A DNA stretch of 64,000 nt from an uncultured Acetatifactor sp. (lineage in GTDB: Bacteria; Bacillota; Clostridia; Lachnospirales; Lachnospiraceae), in contig CAJUTJ010000192.1 in the NCBI GenBank assembly GCA_910589655.1, positions 1 to 64,000 on the forward strand, read 5' to 3'. Below, in pieces: positions 35,969-43,358 of the stretch. The position numbers were made by a program, and so were the translations under genes. Each line of letters opens with the position of its first letter. The stretch's first letter is position 1. The notes below the pieces were generated by a model. The model did no database searches, was not told where the DNA came from, and saw only the letters and a list, made by a program, of their open reading frames with translations.

Positions 35969-36628
35969 TTAGAACAGGCTTTTATATTGGGGGTATTCCG
36001 TTAGGAAGCGGGTGATAATCTGCGGGTGTTCCCAATAGTGCATGGGATAGACTTTTTTGACATTGACTTGCTGCAGAAAATATAAGATTCCTTCGGCATA
36101 GGTGGAGCCCAGTCTGGGATCCAGCGGCAGAAAGGCGGCATCTAAGGTGCGACCTTTCAATTTTGCTATCTGGGCGCGGTAGCCGCCTCGCATCTGCTTT
36201 CGTTCTTGTTCCGTATCAGTCTCCATGCCCCAATCGTTCAGGTCTCCCCCATGATAAAAGGTGCCTTCTTCACATCGGATCAAAAAGGCAACGCCTCTGT
36301 CGGTGGAAAGCAGGGTCTGTAGATGAGTGCCGCAAGGGAGCTCATATTCTTGACTATGATAGACCTTGATCATTTCCGAAGCTGTTCCGGGGTAGCGCTT
36401 TGGGGGTATGTCGTTGGGCAGTACGGCATATATTTTTTCCATGCCCCTATCGGAGAGCATGGTGAAGATCCGGGGATTATAGTGATCCGTATGACGATGG
36501 CTGGCGAAGACAAGGATGGGCTTCTGCCGGTTTAATTCCGGCATCTCCCCTTTGTAATAATCAAACAAATAATAACATTTTGCAGTCTCAATGAGAAAAC
36601 AGCTGTGGTAAATGTAAGTAATTGTCAT
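35969..36628 (-). CDS. MBL-fold metallo-hydrolase
   Basis: The protein has 219 residues from ATG 36628. The metal-binding motif HRHTDHY (about residues 43-49) is preceded by FASHRHTD, and HGGDLNDW and the late histidines PMHYWEH complete the site. It resembles the UlaG-like or RNase Z-like hydrolases. The substrate is unknown. AAGGGAAA precedes ATG 36628; the frame's earlier ATG at 36685 lies in the leader, downstream of the promoter at 36701, and has no site. It is divergent from the GPH transporter. Confidence 0.87.
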   Translation of the reverse strand: MTITYIYHSCFLIETAKCYYLFDYYKGEMPELNRQKPILVFASHRHTDHYNPRIFTMLSDRGMEKIYAVLPNDIPPKRYPGTASEMIKVYHSQEYELPCGTHLQTLLSTDRGVAFLIRCEEGTFYHGGDLNDWGMETDTEQERKQMRGGYRAQIAKLKGRTLDAAFLPLDPRLGSTYAEGILYFLQQVNVKKVYPMHYWEHPQIITRFLTEYPQYKSLF

Positions 36629-36700
36629 AAAAATTTCCCTTTTCTTTTCAGAAGCGCTTTTGAAAAATGTTTTTCCGGTCTGCATGTAATTGCCATATCT

Positions 36701-36709
36701 ATTTTAGCA
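36701..36709 (-). promoter_or_regulatory. Extended -10 promoter for MBL hydrolase
   Basis: On the minus strand TATGCTAAAATAGA holds TG-C-TAAAAT, an extended -10 box. The same sequence precedes the YesM-type kinase at 60315, which supports that it is functional. Transcription would start about 65 bases before the MBL ATG. Confidence 0.6.
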
Positions 36710-36764
36710 TAAAAATCCTCAAATTGAACAAAATAACGGTAAATATTGTTAGTGGAGGATTATT

Positions 36765-38156
36765 ATGTCTGAGCAGAAGCGTCCTTTTGGACTTTGGGAT
36801 AAAATCGGTTATATGTTTGGAGATTTTGGCAATGATTTCAGTTTTCTGTTTGCCAGCAACTATCTCATGGTCTTTTACACAAAGGTCTTGGGACTCAGCG
36901 GATTTGTGGTGGGTCTCCTTTTTATGGGGGCAAGAGTGGTGGATGCGTTTACGGATGTGACTATGGGGCGCATCGTAGATTACATGAAACCGGCAGAGGA
37001 CGGACGTTTTCGTCCATGGCTCCGAAGAATGTGCATTCCCGTTGCCGTGGCAAGCACTGCCATGTATCTGTATTTTGTGAGAGACTGGGCATATTGGGCG
37101 AAAATTGTATATGTGGTGATTACGTATCTTTTGTGGAGCAGCTTCTGTTACACTGCCATCAATATTCCCTATGGTTCCATGGCATCCGTCATCAGCTCCC
37201 ATATGAAAGACAGGGCTTCTCTGTCCACGTTTCGAAGCATAGGAGCCAGTCTGGCAGGGCTGGTGATCGGTGTTTTAGTACCTCTTGTGGTGTATGACAC
37301 GGACTCGGCGGGAAACCAGATTGTTCTTCCCGCACGATTTACGCTGACGGCCGTGGTCTTCGGCGTCCTTGCGGTTCTCTGCTATGGCCTTTGCTACCGG
37401 CTCTGCCAAGAGCGCGTATTCTTTGACAAAAAGGAGACGAAAAGGGATAGCATAGGGGAGATGCTCCGGGGACTTGGGCAGAACAAGCCCTTGCTGGCAC
37501 TGGTTTTTGCCGCGTTAATGCTGCTCTTGGCCAGTATGCTCAGCCAGACGATGAATAATTACTTGTTTCTGGACTATTTTAAAAATGCAAAAGCTATGGC
37601 AGCCGTTAATATTGTCAGTATGGCGGGGGTTTTCGCACTGGCTCCCTTTATCACAAAGATTGCCTCGGAATTCGGCAAAAAAGAAGCCGGTGCGCTGGGA
37701 ATGCTGCTGGCGGGAATCGTATATGTGCTGATGTTCTTTCTGAGAATTAAGAGTATTCCGCTGTTTATGGCGCTTTTGTTTGTGGGCACTCTGGGGGTGG
37801 GACTGTTTAACCTGATTGTCTGGGCGTATATTACGGACATTATCGACTATCAGGAGGTGAAAACAGGGAAACGTGAGGACGGTACGGTTTATGCGGTATA
37901 TTCCTTTGCCCGCAAAGTGGGGCAGGCTCTGGCAGGAGGTTTGGGCGGTTTTGCACTGACGGCCATAGGATATATATCCGATGCACCGGCACAGACCGAT
38001 GTGGTAGCGGGACGAATTTATACGGTGGCAACGCTGCTCCCCGGAGTCTGCTATCTGATCGTATTCCTTATTATGCAATTCCTGTATCCTTTGTCCAAAC
38101 GCGTGGTGGAAGAAAATTCGGCAATTTTGCAGGAGAAACGTCAAAAATCGAATTAA
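36765..38156 (+). CDS. GPH-family sugar:cation symporter (MFS)
   Basis: This 463-residue protein has about 12 membrane helices and the N-terminal GPH pattern: GYMFGDFGNDF (about 15-25), GARVVDAFTDVTMGRIVDYM with the Asp-rich loop (about 54-73), and RFRPWL. GPH carriers take up galactosides, pentosides or glucuronides with sodium or protons. The next gene encodes a GH2-like protein, which suggests uptake of a beta-glycoside. GTGGAGG precedes the ATG. Confidence 0.92.
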   Translation: MSEQKRPFGLWDKIGYMFGDFGNDFSFLFASNYLMVFYTKVLGLSGFVVGLLFMGARVVDAFTDVTMGRIVDYMKPAEDGRFRPWLRRMCIPVAVASTAMYLYFVRDWAYWAKIVYVVITYLLWSSFCYTAINIPYGSMASVISSHMKDRASLSTFRSIGASLAGLVIGVLVPLVVYDTDSAGNQIVLPARFTLTAVVFGVLAVLCYGLCYRLCQERVFFDKKETKRDSIGEMLRGLGQNKPLLALVFAALMLLLASMLSQTMNNYLFLDYFKNAKAMAAVNIVSMAGVFALAPFITKIASEFGKKEAGALGMLLAGIVYVLMFFLRIKSIPLFMALLFVGTLGVGLFNLIVWAYITDIIDYQEVKTGKREDGTVYAVYSFARKVGQALAGGLGGFALTAIGYISDAPAQTDVVAGRIYTVATLLPGVCYLIVFLIMQFLYPLSKRVVEENSAILQEKRQKSN

Positions 38157-38209
38157 AATAGAAAGAAGGATTTGCATATCTTCTTAGAAAACGGACAAGG
38201 GGCATACGG

Positions 38210-39142
38210 ATGAAATTTGATCGAAAAGCAGCCGGGGAAGGGGTGGAAGCACTCTGCAGGCTGAACCGGGGCGGAACCTCTATTGAATGGAGATTTACTT
38301 TTTTAAAATCGGAGCAGGAGGACAGGCATAATACCATCCGTCTTACTATGCGGGATAAGGAGGGGCAGATTGTGCTTTTATGCATTCAGGAAGCGGAGGA
38401 GGAAGAGCCTCTGACCTCTTTTCTGCTGCAACCTCATCTGTGGAACTGTCAATGTCCCTATCTATATGATGTAGAAGTTGTCTTACAGAATCAAGAGGGC
38501 AAAGAGACGGACAGACTGAACAAACAGATTCCTTTGAGAGAGCTTTGTCTTCATTCCCGAAGAGGATGGCTGTTAAACGGGGAAGAACTTACTTTGAAGT
38601 CTGTGGAATATATGATACCGCCCCATACATCCCGGACGGAAAAACAGCGGTTCGTATGGAGAGACTTTCGCCTTTTAAAGGAAATGGGAGTAAACTGTAT
38701 CCACACGGATCCGTCTCTGTGGAATTTATGTGAAAAAGCAGGTTTTCTAATATGGCAGAAGGATATGGCGGCTTCGGGAGAGGAGCTTCTCTGTCTCACC
38801 GGAGAGGGAAGCGACATACTTTCTTCTCTTTATTATGAATACAAGGCAAAATGGAGCAGCGACCCTTTTGTATATATTGTTCCGGAAGGCATTTCCGTGC
38901 TTCCTTCCGGCAACTTAAAGGTTACGGTATACAGCAATTGCAGCCGGGTAATTCTTTACTCGGACGGCATGCTGTTTGAATTTCAATCCGGAGAGGAGAG
39001 ATTCGTGTTTGAGGAAGTTCCGGCACACGGGCCATGTGTGATGCTGTCCGCAGAAGGAGATGAATGCAGCATGTCGTTTTCATTCCATAAAACATTTGAA
39101 CCATCCGGTATATGCCGCTTCGAAGGAGGAAAAAGGCTTTAA
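38210..39142 (+). CDS. GH2-like protein lacking the catalytic barrel
   Basis: The 310-residue protein looks like a cut-down family 2 glycosidase. Residues about 1-110 fit the immunoglobulin-like domain that ends in LWNCQCPYLYDVEVVL (compare LWS-x-x-x-PYLY in GH2). WLLNGEELTLKSVEYM (about 119-134) and RDFRLLKEMGVNCIHTDPSL (about 150-169) match the barrel start, where RTSHYP is usual. Then LCEKAGFLIWQ follows, and the sequence jumps to a C-terminal beta domain (VYSNCSRVILYSDG, about 242-255). The catalytic acid/base and nucleophile strands are missing, so it should not hydrolyse sugars; it may bind them or regulate. It follows the sugar symporter after 53 bases. No frameshift is visible, so the short form appears intact. 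Confidence 0.72.
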   Translation: MKFDRKAAGEGVEALCRLNRGGTSIEWRFTFLKSEQEDRHNTIRLTMRDKEGQIVLLCIQEAEEEEPLTSFLLQPHLWNCQCPYLYDVEVVLQNQEGKETDRLNKQIPLRELCLHSRRGWLLNGEELTLKSVEYMIPPHTSRTEKQRFVWRDFRLLKEMGVNCIHTDPSLWNLCEKAGFLIWQKDMAASGEELLCLTGEGSDILSSLYYEYKAKWSSDPFVYIVPEGISVLPSGNLKVTVYSNCSRVILYSDGMLFEFQSGEERFVFEEVPAHGPCVMLSAEGDECSMSFSFHKTFEPSGICRFEGGKRL

Positions 39143-39164
39143 CTTTTTGGCAATAGGGGTTTGC

Positions 39165-39250
39165 CGGTTCCGCGCATGTCTGTCTCGGGTTTGTCACGCC
39201 AAAAACAGTGTGAAAATACCTCGCAGCGACAGCGGGCGAACAATAACAAG
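39165..39250 (+). repeat. Extragenic repeat arm
   Basis: GCGCATGTCTGTCTCGGGTT followed by TGTCACGCCAAAAACAG, a GTGAAAATACCTCGCAGCGAC core and a degenerate GCGAACAATAAC end. It is a forward single arm of the family seen at 173-432. Confidence 0.75.
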
Positions 39251-39285
39251 CCATGCCCCGCTGTTTGAGGCGGGGTTATTGACAC

Positions 39286-39314
39286 TTGACAAGTAACACG
39301 GTTACGAGTACCAT
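39286..39314 (+). promoter_or_regulatory. Putative promoter with overlapping palindromes
   Basis: TTGACA (39286-39291) is 17 bases from TACCAT (39309-39314). The -35 region lies within the palindrome ACTTGACAAGT (39284-39294), followed by GTAACACGGTTAC (39294-39306), a second palindrome. Two adjoining dyads over a promoter are typical of a repressor operator. It precedes the 112-residue protein by about 60 bases. Confidence 0.4.
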
Positions 39315-39377
39315 GCTAATAGAGGGAATTTTGCCTCAACTTATGATAAAGCATCTGAATCGGATGGAAGGAGTTCT

Positions 39378-39716
39378 ATGATTCTTCATAATGAAACGTT
39401 CACAATGGAAAATCTCTGGGATAAGATTACGTCACAGGAGGGCAAAAGTTTTCTGACGAAAAAGGGTCTGCCGTTTACATATACGATTAAAGGCGGAGAA
39501 CTCTTTACGGATCGGAGGGAGCGCTCTATCACCAGAAGTACCTTTGAGAAGGCCTACGAAAAGCTTCTTCACGATCAGGTGGGGGAGGAAGCTCCGAAAA
39601 AGATCGTAGGCCCTAAGACTTTGAACGTTTATGGTGCGCCCTATGTGTGGGCCGTGTTTACCGGAATCGGTATGATAGAGGAGGAGCTGTACATTCAGGA
39701 AGAAATGCATTTTTGA
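39378..39716 (+). CDS. Conserved-looking protein of unknown function
   Basis: The 112-residue soluble protein has no signal peptide or membrane helix. It shows KGLPFTYTIKGGELFTDRRERSITRSTFEKAY (about residues 29-60), a beta hairpin followed by a basic helix, and GPKTLNVYGAPYVWAVFTGIGMI near the end. The basic middle could contact nucleic acid, but I do not recognise a family. GGAAGGAG precedes the ATG, and a palindrome-covered promoter lies at 39286. It converges with the large membrane gene. Confidence 0.65.
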   Translation: MILHNETFTMENLWDKITSQEGKSFLTKKGLPFTYTIKGGELFTDRRERSITRSTFEKAYEKLLHDQVGEEAPKKIVGPKTLNVYGAPYVWAVFTGIGMIEEELYIQEEMHF

Positions 39717-39728
39717 GTCCGGACTGCG

Positions 39729-41777
39729 CTACAGCCAAAAAGCAATCAGGTACATAGCCTTGGAAAAAAGGTCGGAACGGTTCTGCATCAAGGACTCCGA
39801 GGTATCCAGAAAGAAACTCATTCCCTGAAACGTTATTTCCGACACGAAGCAGAGCAGCAATAAAGTGATGAACCATCTTTTCACGGAGGGGTTCGTCATT
39901 TTTTTTGAACAAAACAGCATCCACACGGATAAAAGAGCGGCAAACATGATAAAAAATGAGAAATCATTGAAATACCGCCATAAAATACCGGACATTTCCG
40001 TATCCGCCACAAGGATCACCAGAGCGGAAAGGAAACTGCCCATGGATAAGATGCACGGAAGCTTATGGGAATGCGCGCACTTTTTCCTGAGGAAGAAAGG
40101 GATGCCTGCCAGCCATGCAAAAAGGTGTGTTGCAAATAAGCCGCCCGGAGTAAATTCTTGGATGGTAATGCCCATGTAATGTGTGCTGGCAAACAAGGTT
40201 TCCATAAAGGGAAAATCCGTGGTCAGCTTCACAGGCTGGAACAGATAGACAAAAATTCCATAAGGGATTCTTCCCCAAACCCATCCCCGGTATCTCATAT
40301 CATTTGTGGTCAGATTGTAGGATGCGCCAAAGTCAAAGACAGACCCAAATCTGGCATAATTATAATACATTAAAAAAGCAGCTATGGCTAAAACCGGTGC
40401 GGCAGCGGCAAGAACGGCCCGTCTGCCCTCCCTCTGCCTATAGAAGTCCATTGAGAACAAATATTTTCTAAATAATATTACCGGAAAGACCATAAATAAG
40501 ATCAACTGAGGGCGGCAGCCCGCCGTCAATGCCGTTAATAGAGCGCCGGCAGATAAATATTTCAGGGAAATGCGTTCCGGCTCGTCTGCTTTCAGAAAAC
40601 ACCAGAATCCCGTCATACCCAGCGCCAATCCCGTTACGATAGGCAGAGTGTAAAGATCGGGGCGTTTTGCCATGTATACCACATTGCTCCCCAGAAGAAA
40701 GAGTTCGGCGGTTAAAAACCATATGCCGAGAGACAGATGGGGAAACCATTTCCGAATGATTTCATGCAGTGTTCCGATAGTACCTAAAAGCAGTAGAGTT
40801 AAGGAGAAAAATACCGCAATATAATTGGGCAGGGCGCCCCCTGTCAGTACATGGTAGGGAAAGTAGTAAAGTAATACGGGAACTATACCGAAGTAAACAT
40901 AATATTTTCCTTGGAAAAAGGCGGTATCCCAACGATAATCCTCACCGGCTGCGGAGAGGGTATCGCATCGGAGGGTCATATCGTAAGGATTGTCGAGACC
41001 TTTTAAAGTCTCTCCCGGTTCTGCAAGCAAAGCCAGCGATTGTTCCCGAAAAGCTTGTGCAAGCTCCTGATATTGTTTGTGGTGTTCCGGAAGATTCCAT
41101 GTAAAAGTCGGATTGAGTCCGGCCAGTTTCCAGAAAACGGCAATGTGCATAAAAAATAAAACGGCCAGCGCCATTGTCCGTTTGGGGGCGGAAAGCTTCA
41201 GATAAGGTATATCGTAAATCCGGGAAGAAGGCCGCATCAAATAGAAAAAGCATAGGGAAACAAACAATCCGGCCATTCGAAATAAGGAAAAGGATATGGG
41301 AATAACAGGATTCAGCTTTATCTCAAAAGAAACGGCGGAATAGAGGGATAAGTCCGGAATAAAACGCAGTCCGGTACAATTTCCGTATAAATGGTAAATA
41401 GAATACCGGCTCTTAGGCTGGGTGGACCAAAGCTTTTTCACAGGCAGGAAATATTCTGACAGATTGCCCTCATCCGTAACACACTGGTATACATCGGTAA
41501 CGATGGGAAGTGCGGTTTCCACATTGTGGACAGTAATATTGAAATATACGGATTTCAAGTCTAAATTGAGATTCGGGATTGTGACGGAAGAGTCACCTTC
41601 AACCACATAAAAGGTGCCGTATTCATTGGGAACATAAGCGTCTCCCAAAATTATCCTCTCGGGGATGACCTCATGATTGCTTAAAGTTGACCAATGTTTA
41701 TAATTAAAAAGGAAAAGCTCCGCGAAAAAGCTGATTAAAAATAGAATAAAAACCGGAAAAAAGCGTCTGTTTTTCAT
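39729..41777 (-). CDS. Large polytopic membrane protein, GT-C-like
   Basis: The protein is 682 residues from ATG 41777. An N-terminal helix (about 5-24) is followed by an extracytoplasmic beta domain of about 160 residues, then about 11 helices. YRWDTAFFQGKYYVYFGIVP, which precedes two helices near residue 265-290, and KRPDLYTLPI recall membrane glycosyltransferases of the GT-C/PMT class, but no DD or DE motif is certain in the first loop. It may transfer sugars to lipid or protein outside the cell. Three in-frame ATGs (41834, 41798, 41777) exist and none has a strong ribosome site; 41777 fits AAAGGGA at longer spacing. Confidence 0.7.
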   Translation of the reverse strand: MKNRRFFPVFILFLISFFAELFLFNYKHWSTLSNHEVIPERIILGDAYVPNEYGTFYVVEGDSSVTIPNLNLDLKSVYFNITVHNVETALPIVTDVYQCVTDEGNLSEYFLPVKKLWSTQPKSRYSIYHLYGNCTGLRFIPDLSLYSAVSFEIKLNPVIPISFSLFRMAGLFVSLCFFYLMRPSSRIYDIPYLKLSAPKRTMALAVLFFMHIAVFWKLAGLNPTFTWNLPEHHKQYQELAQAFREQSLALLAEPGETLKGLDNPYDMTLRCDTLSAAGEDYRWDTAFFQGKYYVYFGIVPVLLYYFPYHVLTGGALPNYIAVFFSLTLLLLGTIGTLHEIIRKWFPHLSLGIWFLTAELFLLGSNVVYMAKRPDLYTLPIVTGLALGMTGFWCFLKADEPERISLKYLSAGALLTALTAGCRPQLILFMVFPVILFRKYLFSMDFYRQREGRRAVLAAAAPVLAIAAFLMYYNYARFGSVFDFGASYNLTTNDMRYRGWVWGRIPYGIFVYLFQPVKLTTDFPFMETLFASTHYMGITIQEFTPGGLFATHLFAWLAGIPFFLRKKCAHSHKLPCILSMGSFLSALVILVADTEMSGILWRYFNDFSFFIMFAALLSVWMLFCSKKMTNPSVKRWFITLLLLCFVSEITFQGMSFFLDTSESLMQNRSDLFSKAMYLIAFWL

Positions 41778-41824
41778 GAAATAACGAGTCCCTTTCATCT
41801 GTGGTAATAGCTCTCTCCTGCGGC

Positions 41825-41905
41825 CTTCGCGCATGTCTGTCCCAGACTTGTTACGCAGAAACAGCGTGAAAACACCTCGCGGCGGCAGCGAGTGAACAGC
41901 AGTTA
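41825..41905 (+). repeat. Extragenic repeat arm
   Basis: TTCGCGCATGTCTGTCCCAG then ACGCAGAAACAGCGTGAAAA and CACCTCGCGGCGGCAGCGAG, ending AGTGAACAGCAG. It is a close single-arm copy of the repeat at 173-432, lying over the start region of the minus-strand membrane gene. Confidence 0.8.
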
Positions 41906-42091
41906 CAGTGTGTAACAGCTCAGACAGGGCACTGAACCGTTACGAGAATGCACATAAAATGCGGAAAGAATGCGTTTTGGCGCCTGCATGTCTCGTAAAA
42001 TCGCAGAAAGACGCGATTTTGACTTCGCGGGAGGGGGTGTCTGAACTGTTACTACAGTGTATCATATGAATGAAAAAAGTTAAAGTTTGAA

Positions 42092-42120
42092 TTGACATTT
42101 CGGGCAGAATTATGTTATAT
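42092..42120 (+). promoter_or_regulatory. Strong promoter of the speD leader
   Basis: TTGACA (42092-42097), a 17-base spacer and TTATAT (42115-42120) form a near-consensus sigma-A promoter. Transcription would begin near 42127, about 435 nt before speD. Confidence 0.75.
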
Positions 42121-42126
42121 TTTGAG

Positions 42127-42436
42127 CGTATGGAAAACAGATTTGTTAAGAGTCTTCCATGCAAATATTTTGGCAACTATGTTGCTTTATTGATTGAGTT
42201 AAAAGCTCAAATTTTATAAGTTGGTTACTATAAACCGGTGCTGATGCACACCTAACTTGTGAAACGGTCAATAAGAGTAGTAAAAGTAAAATATTTGCTA
42301 TATAGACTCTAAAAACCACATATCTGTTTATTCTTATTTTCTGTCCGCCAAGGGCAGAAGCGGTGTCAGGAAGAGGAAAGAATAATACAGAATTTACAAG
42401 ACAAGTGACGGTAGTGTCCCTTGTCTTTTATTTTTA
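42127..42436 (+). ncRNA. Structured leader RNA upstream of speD, class unknown
   Basis: About 310 bases between a strong promoter and an intrinsic terminator contain a row of clean hairpins: GUAUGGAA/UUCCAUGC (42128-42135 with 42155-42162, with inner AACA/UGUU); GCAAC/GUUGC (42173-42185); UUGAG/CUCAA (42194-42210); a compact three-way junction with P1 AUAAGUU/AACUUGU (42216-42222 with 42254-42260), P2 GGUU/AACC (42223-42236) and P3 GGUG/CACC (42237-42252); AGAGU/ACUCU (42275-42310); and a long stem UUAUUCUU/AAGAAUAA holding CCGC/GCGG (42328-42385). No T-box, SAM, lysine, FMN, B12 or c-di-GMP consensus fits. It could be a riboswitch for a polyamine or SAM-related ligand, or a separate small RNA. 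Confidence 0.55.
42398..42436 (+). terminator. Intrinsic terminator/attenuator in the speD leader
   Basis: AAGACAAG (42398-42405) pairs with CTTGTCTT (42420-42427), plus GAC/GTC after one mismatch, with TTTTATTTTT behind it. The left arm contains ACAAGT (42401-42406), complementary to ACTTGT (42255-42260) in the leader's P1 stem, so it could also be held open. Confidence 0.85.
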
Positions 42437-42562
42437 GATTAAAGGCGGCTTCCATGTTCCATCCAGAGAGATATTCTCGCATTTTTCGCACGAAAAATCG
42501 GAAACGCATTTCCGGGCGTTTCTGCAAGGCGGGGCTGGCTGGGAGGGGGTTAGGAGAAGAAC

Positions 42563-43321
42563 ATGAGTGAAAAGATTTCCCTGTACGGATTCAATAATTT
42601 AACCAAATCCTTAAGCTTTAATATTTATGATGTATGTTATGCGAAATCCCAGCGGGAGCAAAAGGATTATATTGCTTATATCGATCAACAGTATAACTCC
42701 GAGAGACTGGTCAAGCTTCTGACCAATGTGACGGACATGATAGGCGCCAATGTGCTGAATATTTCCAGTCAGGATTATGAGCCTCAGGGAAGCTCCGTTA
42801 CTATTTTAATCGGGGAAAAGAGTAAGATTCCCGCCGGAGACACCACCGTAGCGCATTTGGACAAGAGCCATATTACGGTGCACACTTATCCGGAGTATCA
42901 TCCGGAAACCTGTCTTGCCACTTTCCGGGTGGATATTGACGTGGCCACCTGCGGGGAGATTACGCCGCTCTCCACTCTGGATTATCTCATCGGCTCCTTT
43001 GATTCGGACATTATTACGATGGATTACCGGGTGAGGGGGTTTACCAGAGATTTAGGCGGGCATAAGCTGTTTATGGATCACAGAATGACATCCATTCAGG
43101 ATTATATTGCGGCAGAAACGCGGAAAAAATATGATTCCGTGGATATTAATGTATATGATGCCAATATTTTTCATACCAAGATGTTGATTAAGGATATTGA
43201 TCTCCAGAATTACTTGTTCAACAGTGATGTCTATGAGCTTCCGCCCAAGACAAGACTGGAGATTACAGATAATCTGCGCAGGGAAATGATAGAGATCTTC
43301 AGCGGCAGGAATATCTATTGA
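42563..43321 (+). CDS. speD: S-adenosylmethionine decarboxylase proenzyme (E. coli type)
   Basis: The 252-residue proenzyme matches the long bacterial SpeD. It cleaves itself at Lys101-Ser102 (LDKSHITVHTYPE, residues 99-111), and Ser102 becomes the pyruvoyl cofactor. The Cys/Glu stretch TCGEITPLSTLDYL (about 130-143) and the C-terminal YRVRGFTRDLGGHK are typical. It decarboxylates SAM to supply aminopropyl groups for the SpeE step. GGTTAGGAG precedes the ATG. The transcript probably starts at 42127 and must pass the leader terminator, so expression is likely attenuated. Confidence 0.96.
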   Translation: MSEKISLYGFNNLTKSLSFNIYDVCYAKSQREQKDYIAYIDQQYNSERLVKLLTNVTDMIGANVLNISSQDYEPQGSSVTILIGEKSKIPAGDTTVAHLDKSHITVHTYPEYHPETCLATFRVDIDVATCGEITPLSTLDYLIGSFDSDIITMDYRVRGFTRDLGGHKLFMDHRMTSIQDYIAAETRKKYDSVDINVYDANIFHTKMLIKDIDLQNYLFNSDVYELPPKTRLEITDNLRREMIEIFSGRNIY

Positions 43322-43358
43322 GAGAATGGGCATATGCAGGCAGAAGGAAGTTACGGGC

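Noticed and set aside
42127..42436. T-box or SAM riboswitch reading of the speD leader
   Set aside because: No TGG-N-ACCGCG antiterminator motif and no SAM-riboswitch core is present, so no known class name was given.
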